DNA of 64,000 bases from Lichenostomus cassidix (taxonomy: Eukaryota; Chordata; Aves; Passeriformes; Meliphagidae), in assembly GCA_008360975.2 (NCBI GenBank), contig CM039180.1, positions 9,267,122-9,331,121 of the forward strand, written 5' to 3'. The notes under the pieces were generated by a model, which did not search any database, was not told the DNA's origin, and worked only from the letters and a program-made list of their open reading frames with translations. How positions within the stretch are numbered: position 1 is the stretch's first letter; the number at the start of each line of letters is the position of its first letter. Made by a program: the position numbers and the translations under genes. Positions 51,173 to 64,000 of the stretch are shown here, one piece after another.

Positions 51173-54100
51173 ATTATATGAACAGTCTATAAATTGGGAT
51201 GTGGTTTTAAAGAGAAGGAGCAGGTTATAAACTGCACTACATCAGAAAGGAAAAATGCTGTTTCAATGTCAGTGACACTGTACTTCACCCAGCCTTTGAA
51301 TCAGAAGGTTTAAATCAGTTTGAGATTCAAGAGATTTAAGCACTGGGACTAATGCAGTTATTTCAACTAGTCCTAACTTTTTCAGCAACCAGTCTTGTTC
51401 TGAAACTGTGGAGAGACAATGAATTCTAGGCTCTTTTGTGGGCACTTGGGAGCAGCAGCCCCACCATGCCAACACTGACCCTCTCAATGCAGGGCTCTGT
51501 ACCAACACTAGTGACACAATTGAAACTGAAGGGGAAGTGACAGCAGGGCAATTCCTGACTGGATGCTGCTGCTTTAGAATGAAAAACACCCTCTTGCAAT
51601 CTCAGGTGAATGTCTGAGTATAATCCCCTCAAAAGCATGGCTTCTCAGTCAGGAAAGAAGTAAACAAGAAGGGAGTTTGCAACTTTTAAGGCTGTGTAAG
51701 CACTTCCGTGCTTGAAGTCCCCCTTTGAGGGAGTCGAAGCCAAGCACTTAGCTCACTTGGGAAGAAATTACTGCCTGGCATGGCTTAGGCTGGTTGTTAT
51801 ATTTTCCCTTGTACCATGTTTGAAGAAAAGAGAGCTTTTTCTCCCATTCCTAAAAGTATAACAATTTCATCAAAACCCAAGAACCAATGGTTCCCATGTT
51901 ACTCAGAAGTCATTTAGTATTTCACAGCTTCAATAAAAAATAGTATCCCTGGAAATATGATCTCATGACCTTTGCATACTTAAAAAGAAAATGGCCAAAT
52001 TTTTGCATGTCAGACATTTATTTTTCTTGCCCAAAAAAGAATTTTGAATTTCCATTAAATTATTTAATGTACATTGTCTTATATTTTCTGAATACATATA
52101 GTACACTTCCATAGGTTGTGCAAGACCAGCTGAAAATATTCTTCTGGAAATTATTATATGCTTTAAAAAAAAAAGGAAAAATAATGCTTAGGTTATTAAG
52201 CAGCTGGATTGACTGTGAAAAAGCTGCACTGGCAACTCTTCCCATCTACAGTTTTTGGTTTATCTTTATCAACTTAAAATATCAGCATGGAACAGGAATA
52301 TGAGAGAAAACATACAGATTATATCAATGCTACACACACTAAGGAAACTCCTGATGTTCATAACCTGCTGTTAGCCTGCTTAACTTGCAAGCAGAGCAAT
52401 CTTACCAAAATCTTATTAGCTATCTTAAAAACACAACATCACTGACAGTGGAAGTAGGATGTGTGCTTTAATGTTGAATTTTATGCTTTCACCAGTATAT
52501 GTATACCCTACCTCTCATATATTTTAAGAACAGTCCTCTGGAGTTATTGTAAAAAATCAATATGTTTTGATGTTGTGTATGTTTTTATAAGAAAATACTT
52601 CAATGAAAAAAATCCCCGATTGAACCAAAAAATCCTGTGTGGATGCATTTCACATGTGTTTCTCTCTTGGTGGGCTATCTTGCATTCCTGATGACTATAT
52701 TGTGTTTGTACTTTGAAAAAAGACCCCCCCAAAAAAATTCTGTGTGAAGTGCAAGCCATGAGGTGTGCGATTTTGTGCAAACTGCTGGTGATTTTATTCT
52801 TGTTAAGATTTGCTAAAAAGGCAGCAAGTCACGCTGGTAGTTGCTATGGAGATTTATGAGAGGAACGAGCAGTATGTGGCTGCCTTACTCTAAGTCTGTA
52901 ATCATCATTCTTAATTGAGAAAGTGGACAGGCATGCTTTGCTCTCACACGTATACAAATGTGGCCAATATTTTTATTGAATACTCTTGTTGGGTGGTGTA
53001 GCTGTGGCTGCAGGGAAAAGCTGCCTTTGAGGCTAACCAGCTGTTAGCAACTGCTTTAATTCAAGCATCTTTGGTTCTCTGAACAACACACAAAATGTTT
53101 CTGCATGTTGAAGTGGCAGTTTTGGACTCCTGTCATGAAACACAAAGAGTAGAGGTTGTGAGGAACATGGCACTGCCTTGGCCAGCTGCAGCAAGGACAG
53201 AGTTCCTTCGGTGTCACCTGGGGTGGGCGTGTGTCACACCTGAGCCCACACAGTCGGCTTTCTGAGGCAGCATCATTCAGAGGTCAGAGAATGCTACCAA
53301 AGTGTGCCAAGTTCCTTTTTTTGACCAAATTTCTAGGTTGTACTGAAATCACTCTATGCAACACAGATTCATGATTGAATGCATAGTTTCCTTTTTTTGT
53401 TGTTGTTTGTTTGTTTTATGGATGAAGTCAGGAAAAACTCTCGTGACAATGTTTTCTAAAAAAATAATCAAACAAGGACTATTAGTATTTTTTTACCTTT
53501 TTTGTATGTATCTCAGTATTTTTTTTTTTTTTACTTTTCTCTCATTAGTTTTTGTTTTATTTATCTGGCCAAAAGTGCTTAGATGTGGCAACAGCTTTTA
53601 TAATTTCTGAGTGATTGATTATTAATGAGTTCACACATTTCTGTGATTGCTTTGAGGATACATATTGCAGGGATGCAATAGCAGAGGCATTTTAACTTTT
53701 TTAATTCATAAATCTGCTGAGACAACAGAATTGAAGCTGCTTCTTAGTTCAAGGCCTTGTATAGTGGAAACAAGCTGAAAAATGAGCAAAAGCACAGTGT
53801 GTGTGTTTACAAATGACAGGGATTTATAACATTATCGTTATTATTTGTGTGCATACAATGAGCAGCAAACAGCCACTTTTTTTTTAATCCAGGTTAAAAC
53901 TAGACATGAGAGTTTCTATGATGAATGTTGAGCTAGTTCTTTATCATAACACTTTAAAGGGATAGTATCCAGGGGCAATGAGTGCTGCTTCTTTATTATT
54001 ACCCATGGTTATGCATTACATGGATCCTGTGTGGAAGAAACAAAAACCAGTTAAAGTCAGCAACAATCTATCTGTTGACTTGAAATGGCTTTAAATCAAG

Positions 54101-54428
54101 ACTTAGGAAATATCTCAGTTATTTTTCTGGATGCTGGATGTTTGCATGGTTAAGTTGTGGGATATGGTAGCTGGTAACCAGCTGATATTGATTCATACTT
54201 TGAGGATGATGATGAAGAAAAAGAAGACATCTATTATATTGTAAGCGAGTGTGAGCCCAATAGAGATTATTTAATTAGGATTTAGTTTCATGGAGATATC
54301 ATAAAGATGTTAATAGTATTTTTTTAAATTATGATTTGAATCATAACTGACACTATTTTTAACTAGTTTATTTTCATTGCTAAGATGTTGAATGTCCCAG
54401 ATTCATTATTTGAGTATATATCTAGATA

Positions 54429-54436
54429 TGTACATA
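54429..54436 (+). promoter_or_regulatory. Pumilio-type element TGTACATA in the PCLO 3' UTR
   Basis: An exact match to the TGTANATA consensus bound by PUM1/PUM2, in the sense strand of the 3' UTR. Function is inferred from the motif only. Confidence 0.4.
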
Positions 54437-54824
54437 CCTATGTGAATAGCAGAGAAAATTTGTGTGAGTGTAACTTATAAAGGTAATGAAACAGAGAGGA
54501 AATTTAGCATAAGTATCCACCTACATTATATTTAAACTCTTGTCCTACATGCCTTGTGAATTTTCAGTACACTTGGCACGTAGGATGAATTGCTCTTTAT
54601 AAATACACGTTGCCTTTAGAAGGAAAATAGAAAGAATAAGTGAAACCGGATACTCTCTCTTTAAATCATAAGAAACATTTTAATGTTTCCTATATGTTCT
54701 GTTTTATTATTTTGAACAAATTAATAAGCAAATATATTGATGAGCTCAAAAGTTATAATATATATAGATATCCATAATTAAAACTAGATGATTTGACAAG
54801 AGTCGTTTTCTTAATTTGTTACCC

Positions 54825-54832
54825 TGTAAATA
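54825..54832 (+). promoter_or_regulatory. Pumilio-type element TGTAAATA in the PCLO 3' UTR
   Basis: A second exact TGTANATA match, 396 nt downstream of the first. Two such sites near the end of a neuronal 3' UTR are suggestive, but the motif is short and AT-rich sequence yields it by chance. Confidence 0.4.
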
Positions 54833-55404
54833 AGTATACATTTTTGTAAAACAAACTGAGTTTAAATTATTAACTCCATTTGACATCCAAGCATGTGAGT
54901 GTGTCCTTATTTGACTGTATCTTATTGATGTTCAGTGACGTGCTCAGGTGCTCAACAACGGCTGACTAATGTGTGTGCTGTCATGCTATGGACAACGTGT
55001 ACAGCAGGCACAATGTTTAAAAAAATCCAAAAAACACCAAAAAAACCTGCAAAAACAACAAAAAAAAAGAATAGTCCTTGGGCAAATGTAATGTTTCCAC
55101 AGTGAATGTTGCATGCATAGGTGGTGGTTTGTTGATATTCATTTTGGTTTGAATTTCTTTTAATTTTCATTTTGCTTCCCGAATAATCAGGAAAAAAAAA
55201 AAACAAACAACAAAACAGACTTGTTCTAAAAGTTGTAAAAACTGAAACAAAAGCAGTATGAGAATTGTATAAAAATGCTTGTAAATCTGTCCCAGTTTTC
55301 ACTTTATGTATAAATCCATGCCATGGTTTTGTGATTGTATACAGGATGTATCTTGAGAACTTATGCAAATTGTGCTCTATAAAGGCTGTTATCCCAGTCT
55401 GACA

Positions 55405-55410
55405 AATAAA
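55405..55410 (+). terminator. PCLO: Distal poly(A) signal AATAAA of PCLO
   Basis: A perfect AATAAA in gacaaataaatatt is followed about 15-30 nt later by a GT/T-rich stretch (ctggtttggtttctttttcc), the usual arrangement of a vertebrate cleavage site. Cleavage is predicted near 55420-55430. After this point the sequence carries no further sign of the gene. Confidence 0.7.
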
Positions 55411-56952
55411 TATTTAAAATATCTGGTTTGGTTTCTTTTTCCTAATTAACATGAAAACCTATTTTGCTGGTTTATATTTCCCATTTGTTGACCACGGTGG
55501 TTTTATGGTAAAGCTGTGCCTGCTGCTCATACTTGTTTGTCCTATTTCAGCATTAGCACACCTCCCAGGGTAACACTCATGTCCCATATTTCATTTAAAA
55601 AAAAAAGGTTCATTCATTAAAACTTTTCTCCAAACAAGTCAGAACCAGAATTGCATGCATCTTGTTGATATCTTCACACAGTTTCATCTCTGACATCCTA
55701 TATGAGCAACAAATGCATGTGCATATGTCAGCATAGCATAGGAATATCCAGGGGTTTTTCCCCTCAATGTGAAGAAAAGGTGAATCAAAAAAAAAGTCTA
55801 ACTCTCTATCCTTGTAAGTTCCTGATGGAGACACAATCGGAAAGAATCTGACAAACCTAGAAGGATAATCTCTGGCTATTTCCTCCAGCAGAAAGAAGGT
55901 TTCCAGGAACAATATATTTTAGACCTTATTATAAACAAGAAATCATTTTCTTTCAACAATCATTTTTGTACTGCTGAATTTTACCTGACTACTAGAACAT
56001 CTGTGATATTTCCCATTGAGACTGTATTTTTGAGCCATGTCTAGACCTATATTCAATATATTGCATAGTTTCCCTATTTGATACAAATAATTTTTAAAAA
56101 ATCATGCTCCCCTAGTGAAATAAATAAACTGGAACATATAGACTGATTTTTTTTTTCCTGAGTTGATGTCTTTTTCTCAAAAAATAATGGAATGAGAAAT
56201 AGGCAACAATTTTGAATATTCCTCAAGAATGTAGAGGTGCCCTTTTTCACATTAGCCTATTTGCCAGAGTACTGGCACAGGCTGACTTCTATTAATGCCC
56301 AAACTCCAATCTTCCCAGTGCCTGCCTCACTCACTAAGGTAGGACTTCAAGGCCCTTTGGGTACCTCTTGCTGCGAAAATAGTTATGACTACAACAAACA
56401 CTTCACCCCACACTCAGCCCCAATTTCCTGCATTGTCTTATTTTTATGAGGAAACTCCTGCTCAGCATGCAGGGCCTCTGGAAATGATCACTGAAGTGTT
56501 AAGGAGAGAGAGCTAATTGGAATTATCTGCTGTGGAAGCTGTAGGTTTATCTGAATCTAGTTCCAGGAAACTAGTTTACAGAGAAAATCCCAGTATCCCT
56601 TCACAGACACAGAAAGAATGATTAAATAATATGCTTCCTTTTAAATAATTTAAAATATTTACCAAAAGTGTGTTTACTTAGAGCACTCAGCAAAGTGCAG
56701 AGTATGCATGAGCTATTTCCTCACATTGCTATTGCAGGGTTTAACTTAGAAGCTACATGGGGTGTATGATGAGAAACTGGGAATTGGAAGTTCATGGAAT
56801 GTTTTTGAAATAGGCTGGACTTAAAATTCATATAGAGAGAAGTCACTGGAAAATATAGATAGAGATTCAGCTTAGCGTTCTGGCTCTGAGGACAAGTCTC
56901 CCTGGAACTCCAGCAAGAATATCTTTAAAATATATCTTCAGCATTATTCTTT

Positions 56953-57612
56953 TCATAGAATCATGGAATCATAGAATAATTTGCATTGGAAGAGACCTTT
57001 CAAGGTCTTGCAGGACAGGGACATGAGCAGGGACATCTTCAACTATGTTCAGAGGTCCATCCAATATGACCTTGAATATTTCCAGCAATGGGACATCTAG
57101 CATCTGTCTGGGCAAATTGTTCCAGTGTGTCATCCCTTTATTGCAAAAAGAAATGTCCTTATATCTAGTTTCAATCTATCCTTTTTTAGTTTGAAACCAT
57201 TACACCTCATCCTATAGCTACAGGCCCTACTAAAAAGTCTCTTCCCCTCTTTAAGTATTGAAAAGCTGTTCTAAGATCTTGACAGAACCTTCTCTTCTCC
57301 AAGTTGAACCACACCAGCTCTCAGCCTTTCCTCATGGAAGAGGTGCTCCAGCCCTCTGACCATGTGCATGGCCTCCTGTGGATAAAGATATGTATTTTTC
57401 TTATATTATGGACCCAGAGTGGAACACAGAGCTCCAGATGAGGTCTCACCAGAGGGTCAGAAACACCTCTCTCAGCCTTTGGTCACACTTCTTGTGATGT
57501 AGCTGAAAATACAGCTGGCTTTTTGGGTTGCAAGTATATATTGCCAGCTCACCTCCAGTTTTGAACCACCAGTACCCCCTGGTCCTTCTCCCCAGGACTA
57601 CTTGCAATGCAT
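56953..57612 (-). mobile_element. CR1 LINE fragment with terminal octamers, - strand
   Basis: The low-coordinate end reads tcatagaatcatggaatcat then agaat, the reverse complement of the CR1 terminal octamers. It continues with gcattggaagagacctttca, a run matching the antisense of the CR1 C-terminal coding region (gttccagtgtgtcatccctt), then ctccagatgaggtctcacca, and ends near ccagtaccccctggtccttc. Frames are interrupted by substitutions and small indels, so it is an inactive 5'-truncated copy lying downstream of PCLO. Confidence 0.9.
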
Positions 57613-57710
57613 GTCTGCCTATAAATGGAAATTATGAAACTCCTTCTTCCCTTACTTTTTATTGGTGATTTCCCTGACATACCTGATCAGAATAAACATA
57701 ATGCATCTTT

Positions 57711-57736
57711 TCCAATCCTACTTTCCAATCCTACTT
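57711..57736. repeat. 13-bp perfect tandem duplication
   Basis: tccaatcctactt occurs twice head to tail, just beyond the CR1 copy at 56953-57612. This looks like a recent replication-slippage event. Confidence 0.85.
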
Positions 57737-60204
57737 TATATGCCGAATGCCACAAAATTCAGTCATTTAAGGGTATTTATGAATTTAGGCCACAACAATA
57801 AGCAAAGTAATGTAATAAAAAGCAGCCACAAATTAACAAATTATCCAAGTCCATCACACCAGCGCACATCACTTTAAACTGGAAAAAATCAAAGCACATA
57901 GTTGTGTTGTGTTTTTTTTTAATAACACAACTATTAGCTGGATGATTTATCTGTATCGGTATAGCTAAAATGGTGTGTTTGTTTGCAGGTAAGAACTCAG
58001 ACTGTAGGTCTGACAGAGGAAGGATAGCTCCTAATTTGAACAGGCTGGCCATTTTGCTGCAATAGTGTGGCTAGTACTTTGACCTTTCAAAATTATCTGT
58101 ATTGTTGTGTCCTTCTGAATTTCACTGACTGTATCAGAATCTTTAGGTGATACAATATCAGATAAGATTTTTAACTACAGGTGAAAAAGCAAAATATAAT
58201 ATTTTTCTCAGCACAGACTGTCACATCTCAGAAAGTTCTTGGTATTTGCAGCTCAGCAGCCACAGCTAAGATAAAGACAGAAACACTGTCAGCAAAGTGG
58301 GAGCTGAGATCAATACAGTGTTGGTTGGGTCCTTCCTATCTGGAGAAGCTTTGACAGTCAGGAGAAATGAGCTGATGGGAAACTCCTGCAGCTCAAAAAG
58401 ACAGATGTGACATCCTGCATCTGAGATTAAATAATCCCATGCAGCAGGCTGGGGCTAACTGTGTCCAAATAGGGTCAGGCTGCAGGGCAGGACTTCAGTG
58501 GGGCAAAGACACAGAGATCCAAGCTGCTGCACAGCCCTACATCATCTCTCCTGCTTAAGGAGCCTTTAAGCCAAAAAGAAGCAGTTGGGCAGTCAGCTAC
58601 AAGTGGGATGAAAAAGCCAAGCAGATAAAGAAGAGCTGCAACACTGGTGAATGTGGAATGGAACAAGTGCAGGGACTAAAACTCCTAGAGTACTCTTTTC
58701 ATGAGAGAAGGTACAATATTTAAGCAATGACGCAATGGCACACCAACTGAAAGTTTTCCAAAACTTTCTAAAGGTTTTTCTTTTAACTGTGTTGTAATTC
58801 CAACTGCTCTTATACATAGAAAGTCCTTGATTAATTTATTCCTTATTAATAAGAAATATTGCAATGCAATATTAAATTAATTTTTGAGTTTATTGCATGT
58901 ACATATGCTAAATAAAAATCACTAGTGGGGTTTTTATTTTAATAATTCAGATCTCCAGTTCATCATACAAACAAGAAAATTCTGCTAAATTGAGGATTGA
59001 GAGGATTTGCAGAGACAAACATTCTCTGCTCCAATGTTTCTGACATTTCCCACTCAAGTATAAGAAAATGACAGAGTACTGCTAGGCAATAGACAAAAAT
59101 TTAAATTACCACTGCAAATATTAATTACACACTAAATATGATCTATGAAGAATAGCTGAAAAAAATGCAATCAATACAAAAGAGGAAAGAATAAGATACT
59201 CTCCATGCATTGCATTTCAATATTTTCCAAAAAAGGGGGGATTGGACTTGTTTACACAATTGATTTTTCCATATCTAACCTAAATTTAATTTTCTTGACT
59301 GGCATTTTAAAATATAGAGGAATCAAAATTTTATACTTTTAGGCTTTTTTTTATGCTGATGGGCAGAGGCCATTTGAAAGTAATTCCTGACAATGCTAAG
59401 AAATTTCTGTATACTTATGATAATACAGGGAATTTCTGATTTCTCAGAAAGTTGCATTTTACCCATCATCAAGAGCAATAAAAATTATTATAAAAATTCA
59501 CCATCTATTTCATCAATTAAATCTACAGACAGTAGGGAAATGCTATTCCTCTCTTTTTACAGGTGAGGAGCTGAAGCACAAGAAAGCTACAAGTCCCTTT
59601 ACAAAGGTTTTCAAGTTACCATGACTTGCTCATCTCTCCTTTGTAAATTATAGTCCTTATTGAGTCCCTTCCTCTAAAAGGAAATAAAATAAAAGAAAAT
59701 CACATTTCAACTCTGTGTTCTGAAAATCAAATTAATAAAACCTGGAATAATTTTTTATATCTAAAGAGAGGAGGTCAGAGCAGAAGCTACAACTAAAGGG
59801 CATTAAGCAGTTATTTTGACAGTAAGTGTCTGGAGCTTTAATGTTGTTTTTGAAGCAAATTTGGGCTGAACACATTTGGACAGCTGCCCAGAGCCTCCTG
59901 CAGTCTCTGCTCTAGTTCACTGTGGTAATACCAGAGTCAATTTCATCAATGGCTTTGAGAATTCAGAGGAGATTGTGCAACCTGTGGGAACTTCATTCTT
60001 GCTTCACCCTGGGCATTCAGAAGATGTAACACCAAAAAAAATTACCTTCTTGAAAGCTAAGATTCACTTTGTTGAAACTATATTCTGTTCTCAATCCCAT
60101 CTACCAAGACTTCAGGGCACAATAGAATGTAGAATTATTTTCTTCTTTTCATTATTGTATTATAGATAGAAGAATGCAGCCATGCAAATTTTCAGCATCT
60201 CTCT

Positions 60205-60256
60205 ATCAGAGTTCACTTGATGTCATCTTTATCAGAGTTCACTTGATGTCATCTTT
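60205..60256. repeat. 26-bp perfect tandem duplication
   Basis: The 26-bp unit beginning atcagagttcacttgatgtc and ending atcttt is present twice with no mismatch (60205-60230 and 60231-60256). Perfect identity suggests a recent local duplication. Confidence 0.92.
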
Positions 60257-63200
60257 ATTCAGCTAATATGGGCGGTTTCACCTCTGTTGCTCAACAGAGT
60301 TTTTTCTTTCTAGTTGTGGTGTATATCACTCAGACAGGAACCACTCTCCTAGTTCACTCCTTGTCTCCCACAAACATATGATCATGATTCTTCAGCTCCT
60401 TAGCTTGGATTAACTATATTCAAGCACAGAAGAGTAGCAAAGCCTTAGAGGCCTGCTTTGTAGGCATTTCAATTTAGGTAAAATAAATAAGCCTTAACAA
60501 TCATCACAAAATTTTAAGCCAAGCAACTTGCAATTTTAGAAGCAATAACTGCCTGGTAAGCACATAAGAATAATGAAAATAGATCCTGTATATAGTTTGA
60601 AATCCCCCATTCATGACAGATAGACTAATCAATACTCTGTGATGTTGCTTTAGGGAAAAATCCCAGAGCTACAGACTGACTTTACTTAACACCACTCACA
60701 AAAAAGGGACTGATCTGAGCTATTCAGGGCATTGCACTAACATCTAAAATTTTCTGAAATTAATCTCTTTTTGTTGTGTTGCTCAAAGGGCAGACTTTCT
60801 CTGATAAGCAACTATATGGGCTTCCAATCATTTTATGCATATTTTCAATTGCCTAGTATAGTAAAAAGACATAAAACATGTACAGCATAGATCTAAAAGC
60901 TCAGAAACACTAAAAAAATAAACAGGCAATTTCTTTAAATGTTTTTGCAAATACAGTTAGAAAAAAAAAATTACGTAATATGGCCAGTCCTGGAATTGGT
61001 GTTCCCAGGAAGAATCATATTGCTGAATTTCTTACCTCTAAAAAATGGGCAGTGCATGCATGCCAAGGAAATGTGGCTCAAGTCCCTGAAAGAGCAGTGC
61101 CTGCTGGTGTGGATCAAAGCAATATTTGCATAAAGATTTACATGAGAATAGCAAAGGAAGTCTGTACTTTCTTAAATGAAGAAAGAAAGAAATAGCCTGT
61201 ATACATTAATAGCTCACCGAAATTAATAAACAGGCTTCAAAATTACATACAATTTTCCTGAGTAAAAGCTAACATTTGGTGCAAGAGGTCTTTTCTCATT
61301 CCTACCCTGATGCTTATTAAGACCTTTAGGTTCAACACAATTTTATAGACTGTTGTTTTACTGCCATGAAAAGTGTCAGTGAGGGTGAAATTAGGTTTAT
61401 CATTATTGCTAAGCTTATTTTATACATCTTGGTATGACCAACATGAAGAGTAAATGTTTGAGGGCATAATAAATCAATGTGTCTACACAGAAGCCCCAAA
61501 GGGCAATATTAATCATTATAATAAGCTTTCAAAGGCAGAGCTTAATCCCATAATATCATCAGTTTAATAATGAAGTAGTTGTTAGTATATAGGTCAACTT
61601 AAGAGTTAAGAGAAACAGAAAAAAATCTTTGATTGTAGTGTTAATGAAGGAGCAATTTAAAGTCTGATGCCCGTGGGAAAAATTATTCCTTGTATCCCTT
61701 CCTTACCTTCAAAATTTTTATGGGCACATCTTTATGCATGTTCCAGATAGAAGAAATAGTCTCTGTAAAACATGTTCCCTTTTTTTTTTTTTTTTTCCAA
61801 AACTACTTAGCATTTGGGAAAAGAACATCAAGAGTTGAAAGGTTCAAACTGATGCTTTCAGTTTGTAATATCACTGACGGATGCTCATGCAGCAAGTGAA
61901 AATAATTCACCGATATTTTCTATTTTTCTGAGGCTCTTAAAAACACTCCTGCTATAGCAACACCAAGTAACAATATCAAGCAGCAGAATTTTTGCCAGTG
62001 TTGTCTGACTTAGTTTAAGATCTGATGTGTCCAAGTTTGCTCTGATTCAGCACTGTGCTGTCACCTTAGTGTGTGGGGAGTTTGAAGAAGAAAATACTCA
62101 CACACACATGCCCACACACCTGCTTAAAATTCTGATATACTTAACCTAGTTGCATAGTAATAAACACATTGGAGATGACTGCTGAGTTACAGCAGCAAAA
62201 TATTGGGAATGGCAAATAACAGAGGAGCACTTTCTCTACCAGAGGAGGACCTGCTCAGATACACAACAGCACTGCCCTGGTGCAGCATCCTTAACCAGGG
62301 AAACAGGACTGGAGTGATCCTGCTTTCCCTCTTCTGCTTTTCCTTTCTGCTCCTGCAGGAGCTGAGGCTGCCCTCTATACCTTCCTGTTATCCCTTTTGT
62401 GCTTTCCTGCTTTATGGGGTGTTTCATGTGGTGATGTACATATTTGCTTTTGTCTTGGCTGTGTCTGCACCAGCTTCTGCCCAGCTCTCAGAGCTGCATC
62501 ACTTCAGAGAGCAGCAGCAGTGCAGCACACGGGATTTGGATTCATGCCCTTAGGACCCCTGGTGTCATACAATGCTTGTACTATTGAGGCTTCTTCTTAT
62601 AGACAGGAAAAAAAGACAGTACCAGTGACTCGTTTTCCTTGGAATAAATCTAGTCAGTAATTACAATTCTCTAGTGGATTCAGACCATTTTCCAATTGCA
62701 CAAAAATGCAATCTGTATTTTAATGTCTGTGATATGAATTATGTCTACATGCATTTAATAAAGAATCATAGGGTGCAGTGAGGTTCTGTGTGGATCAATA
62801 TGAAGAGCTATAAAATGTTTAAAAGTGTTGGAAAAAAATTGAAAAAAATTCAAATTCAAAAGAAAAAAAACCACTATTTTTTTCAATGTCTTGTGTCTTG
62901 ATTATCAAAGAACAGTTACTACATTTTAAAGATTAAAGCACTAAACTCCAGATTGGAAGGAGGCAGTTTATCTTTTTCAAGAGCAGAAGGTAAAAATATT
63001 TTGCTGGTCTTAGACACCTACAGTGGACTGAAAAGGAGAAGTTGGTACTGCCATGCATTCAACAACAACTAGGCCCTCATCTAGAGTGAAAAGGGTCATG
63101 GTTCATATACCTCTTTCCTATCAGTTTCTTATCAAGGTCTGGAAAGCAAGATTTTCTTCTATGTTAACCTCAGCAGGCCCTTACCCTGCTCTGCCCTGTG

Positions 63201-64000
63201 CCCCAGCGCTCTGCTCTGGCCTCCTGCAGGGCTGAGGGTGTTCTCAGATCTTTATACATGGGCTGGGCATAAGTAACTGGTTTTGAATGTCTTTCTGGGA
63301 GCTGTAGTGAGCATTGCTGTGTCTGAGAAGATCCTTTACACTCCTGAAGCAAAAACCTAACTCAGCAGACTGGTGCTTTCCAATCATTCCTGTTTAAATT
63401 ATTACGCTTTAAAGTTTAAAGCGTTTAAATAGGTTGTTGTCAACCACCCTTCCCAGAGCCCAGCTCAGCACATAACAAGTTCACCAGGCAGCCAAGTTTG
63501 GTGATTAAAGACAGAAGCCAAGAGCAGTGGCTTTGGCTGACTTAACCCAAGGGGGCAGTGCCTACATGGCAGCTCCTCACATCCACCAGGACCAGCCACA
63601 AGCACACAGCACCTGCTTCAAACCTCACATGTGGCATCCACAACATTACTCAAAATCCACAATAGCAGGGGAACTAATCCTTAAAACTTTAACATTGCAA
63701 ATTTGGTTTGTCAGAATTAAATGTAAACCCTCACTTTAAAAGTTTTTGTAGATTCTTGAAGCATTTATTTTTTCACATCTTTATAGATGATGGTAAAAGT
63801 AAGCAAGCATATGGAAAGTTCAGGTTTTGTACAGAAGTTGCTGATATAGTTCTGTGTTAACCAGAACAGCAATAACAACATTAGATAGCTATTTTTGCTT
63901 GTAAAAAATGATATTAATTACTACCAAGGTTCCCTGGTGTTCTGAGTTTTAATACTGATTTTTAATCATAGTCTTGGGTCTGTGATCCATTTCCAGTATC

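Larger units (their letters stand above)
50477..55425 (+). other. PCLO: PCLO 3' untranslated region (long form)
   Basis: About 4.95 kb follows the stop codon before the best distal poly(A) signal (55405-55410), with a GT/T-rich element just after it (55421-55442). The length is similar to the several-kb 3' UTR I know for mammalian PCLO. It is AT-rich, with many ATTTA motifs, two perfect Pumilio-type sites (54429, 54825) and A-rich or T-rich tracts (53507-53535, 55020-55070, 55193-55206). Reading frames inside it (for example 50647-50907 + and 54952-55368 -) show no protein features. The exact end is inferred from the signal; transcript data would settle it. Confidence 0.75.
55426..64000. other. 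Intergenic region downstream of PCLO
   Basis: Apart from the CR1 copy at 56953-57612 and two short tandem duplications (57711, 60205), I see no gene. The sequence is AT-rich, with somewhat more GC-rich patches near 58250-58640, 62200-62560 and 63150-63650. A 116-codon frame at 62203-62553 (+) has a hydrophobic stretch but no recognisable family, splice context or codon signal, so I do not call it a gene. A T run at 61781-61797 is simple sequence. By human synteny the next gene in this direction should be CACNA2D1; none of its exons is seen here. Confidence 0.7.

Noticed and set aside
54952..55368. 138-codon - strand frame at the end of the 3' UTR
   Set aside because: It is driven by A-rich tracts read as Phe runs, antisense to the UTR, with no recognisable domain.
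1..64000. Bacterial-type systems, CRISPR arrays, tRNA or rRNA genes
   Set aside because: No regularly spaced repeats, operon-like dense coding or structural RNA signatures were seen; the window is intron-rich vertebrate DNA.

Overview
This is an AT-rich vertebrate (almost certainly bird) nuclear window. It carries the 3' end of one very large gene on the + strand, recognised from its protein sequence as PCLO (Piccolo), the giant presynaptic active-zone scaffold. Five consecutive exons encode the last 209 complete residues of the protein: a Ser-rich linker followed by the whole C-terminal C2B domain and the stop codon. The bird assignment rests on several interspersed LINE fragments that match the avian CR1 family, including 3' ends with the ATTCTATG-type octamers. 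A finer taxonomic call is not justified from the sequence alone.

Layout. 1-7459 is the 3' part of an intron. 7460-7601 is a Ser/Gly-rich linker exon. 10988-11055 is a 68-nt linker mini-exon. 11056-45136 is a 34-kb intron. 45137-45271, 45882-46027 and 50336-50476 are the three C2B exons, the last carrying the TGA stop. 50477 to about 55425 is a long 3' UTR with a proximal and a distal AATAAA signal. From about 55430 to 64000 I see no gene. By vertebrate synteny known to me (human order CACNA2D1-PCLO-SEMA3E, with PCLO transcribed toward CACNA2D1) this flank should lead toward CACNA2D1, but nothing of that gene is visible here.

All five exons have canonical AG/GT boundaries and compatible phases, so the reading frame is intact from the first exon to the stop. 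The C2B domain keeps the core fold and a Lys-rich beta4-like strand. The segment where Ca2+-binding loop 3 should lie (SNGGKFMKK) has no Asp, so canonical Ca2+ binding by this domain is unlikely.

The rest of the window is intron, UTR and intergenic DNA with degraded CR1 copies (three - or likely - strand, two + strand), A-, T- and G/T-rich low-complexity tracts, microsatellites and a few canonical G-quadruplex motifs. No bacterial-type operon, prophage, CRISPR array or tRNA/rRNA gene is visible. The most interesting points concern the 3' end of PCLO. Skipping the 68-nt mini-exon would create an immediate stop and remove C2B. There are also splice-site-flanked candidate alternative exons inside the introns, and a TTA microsatellite sits in the 3' splice site of the last exon.
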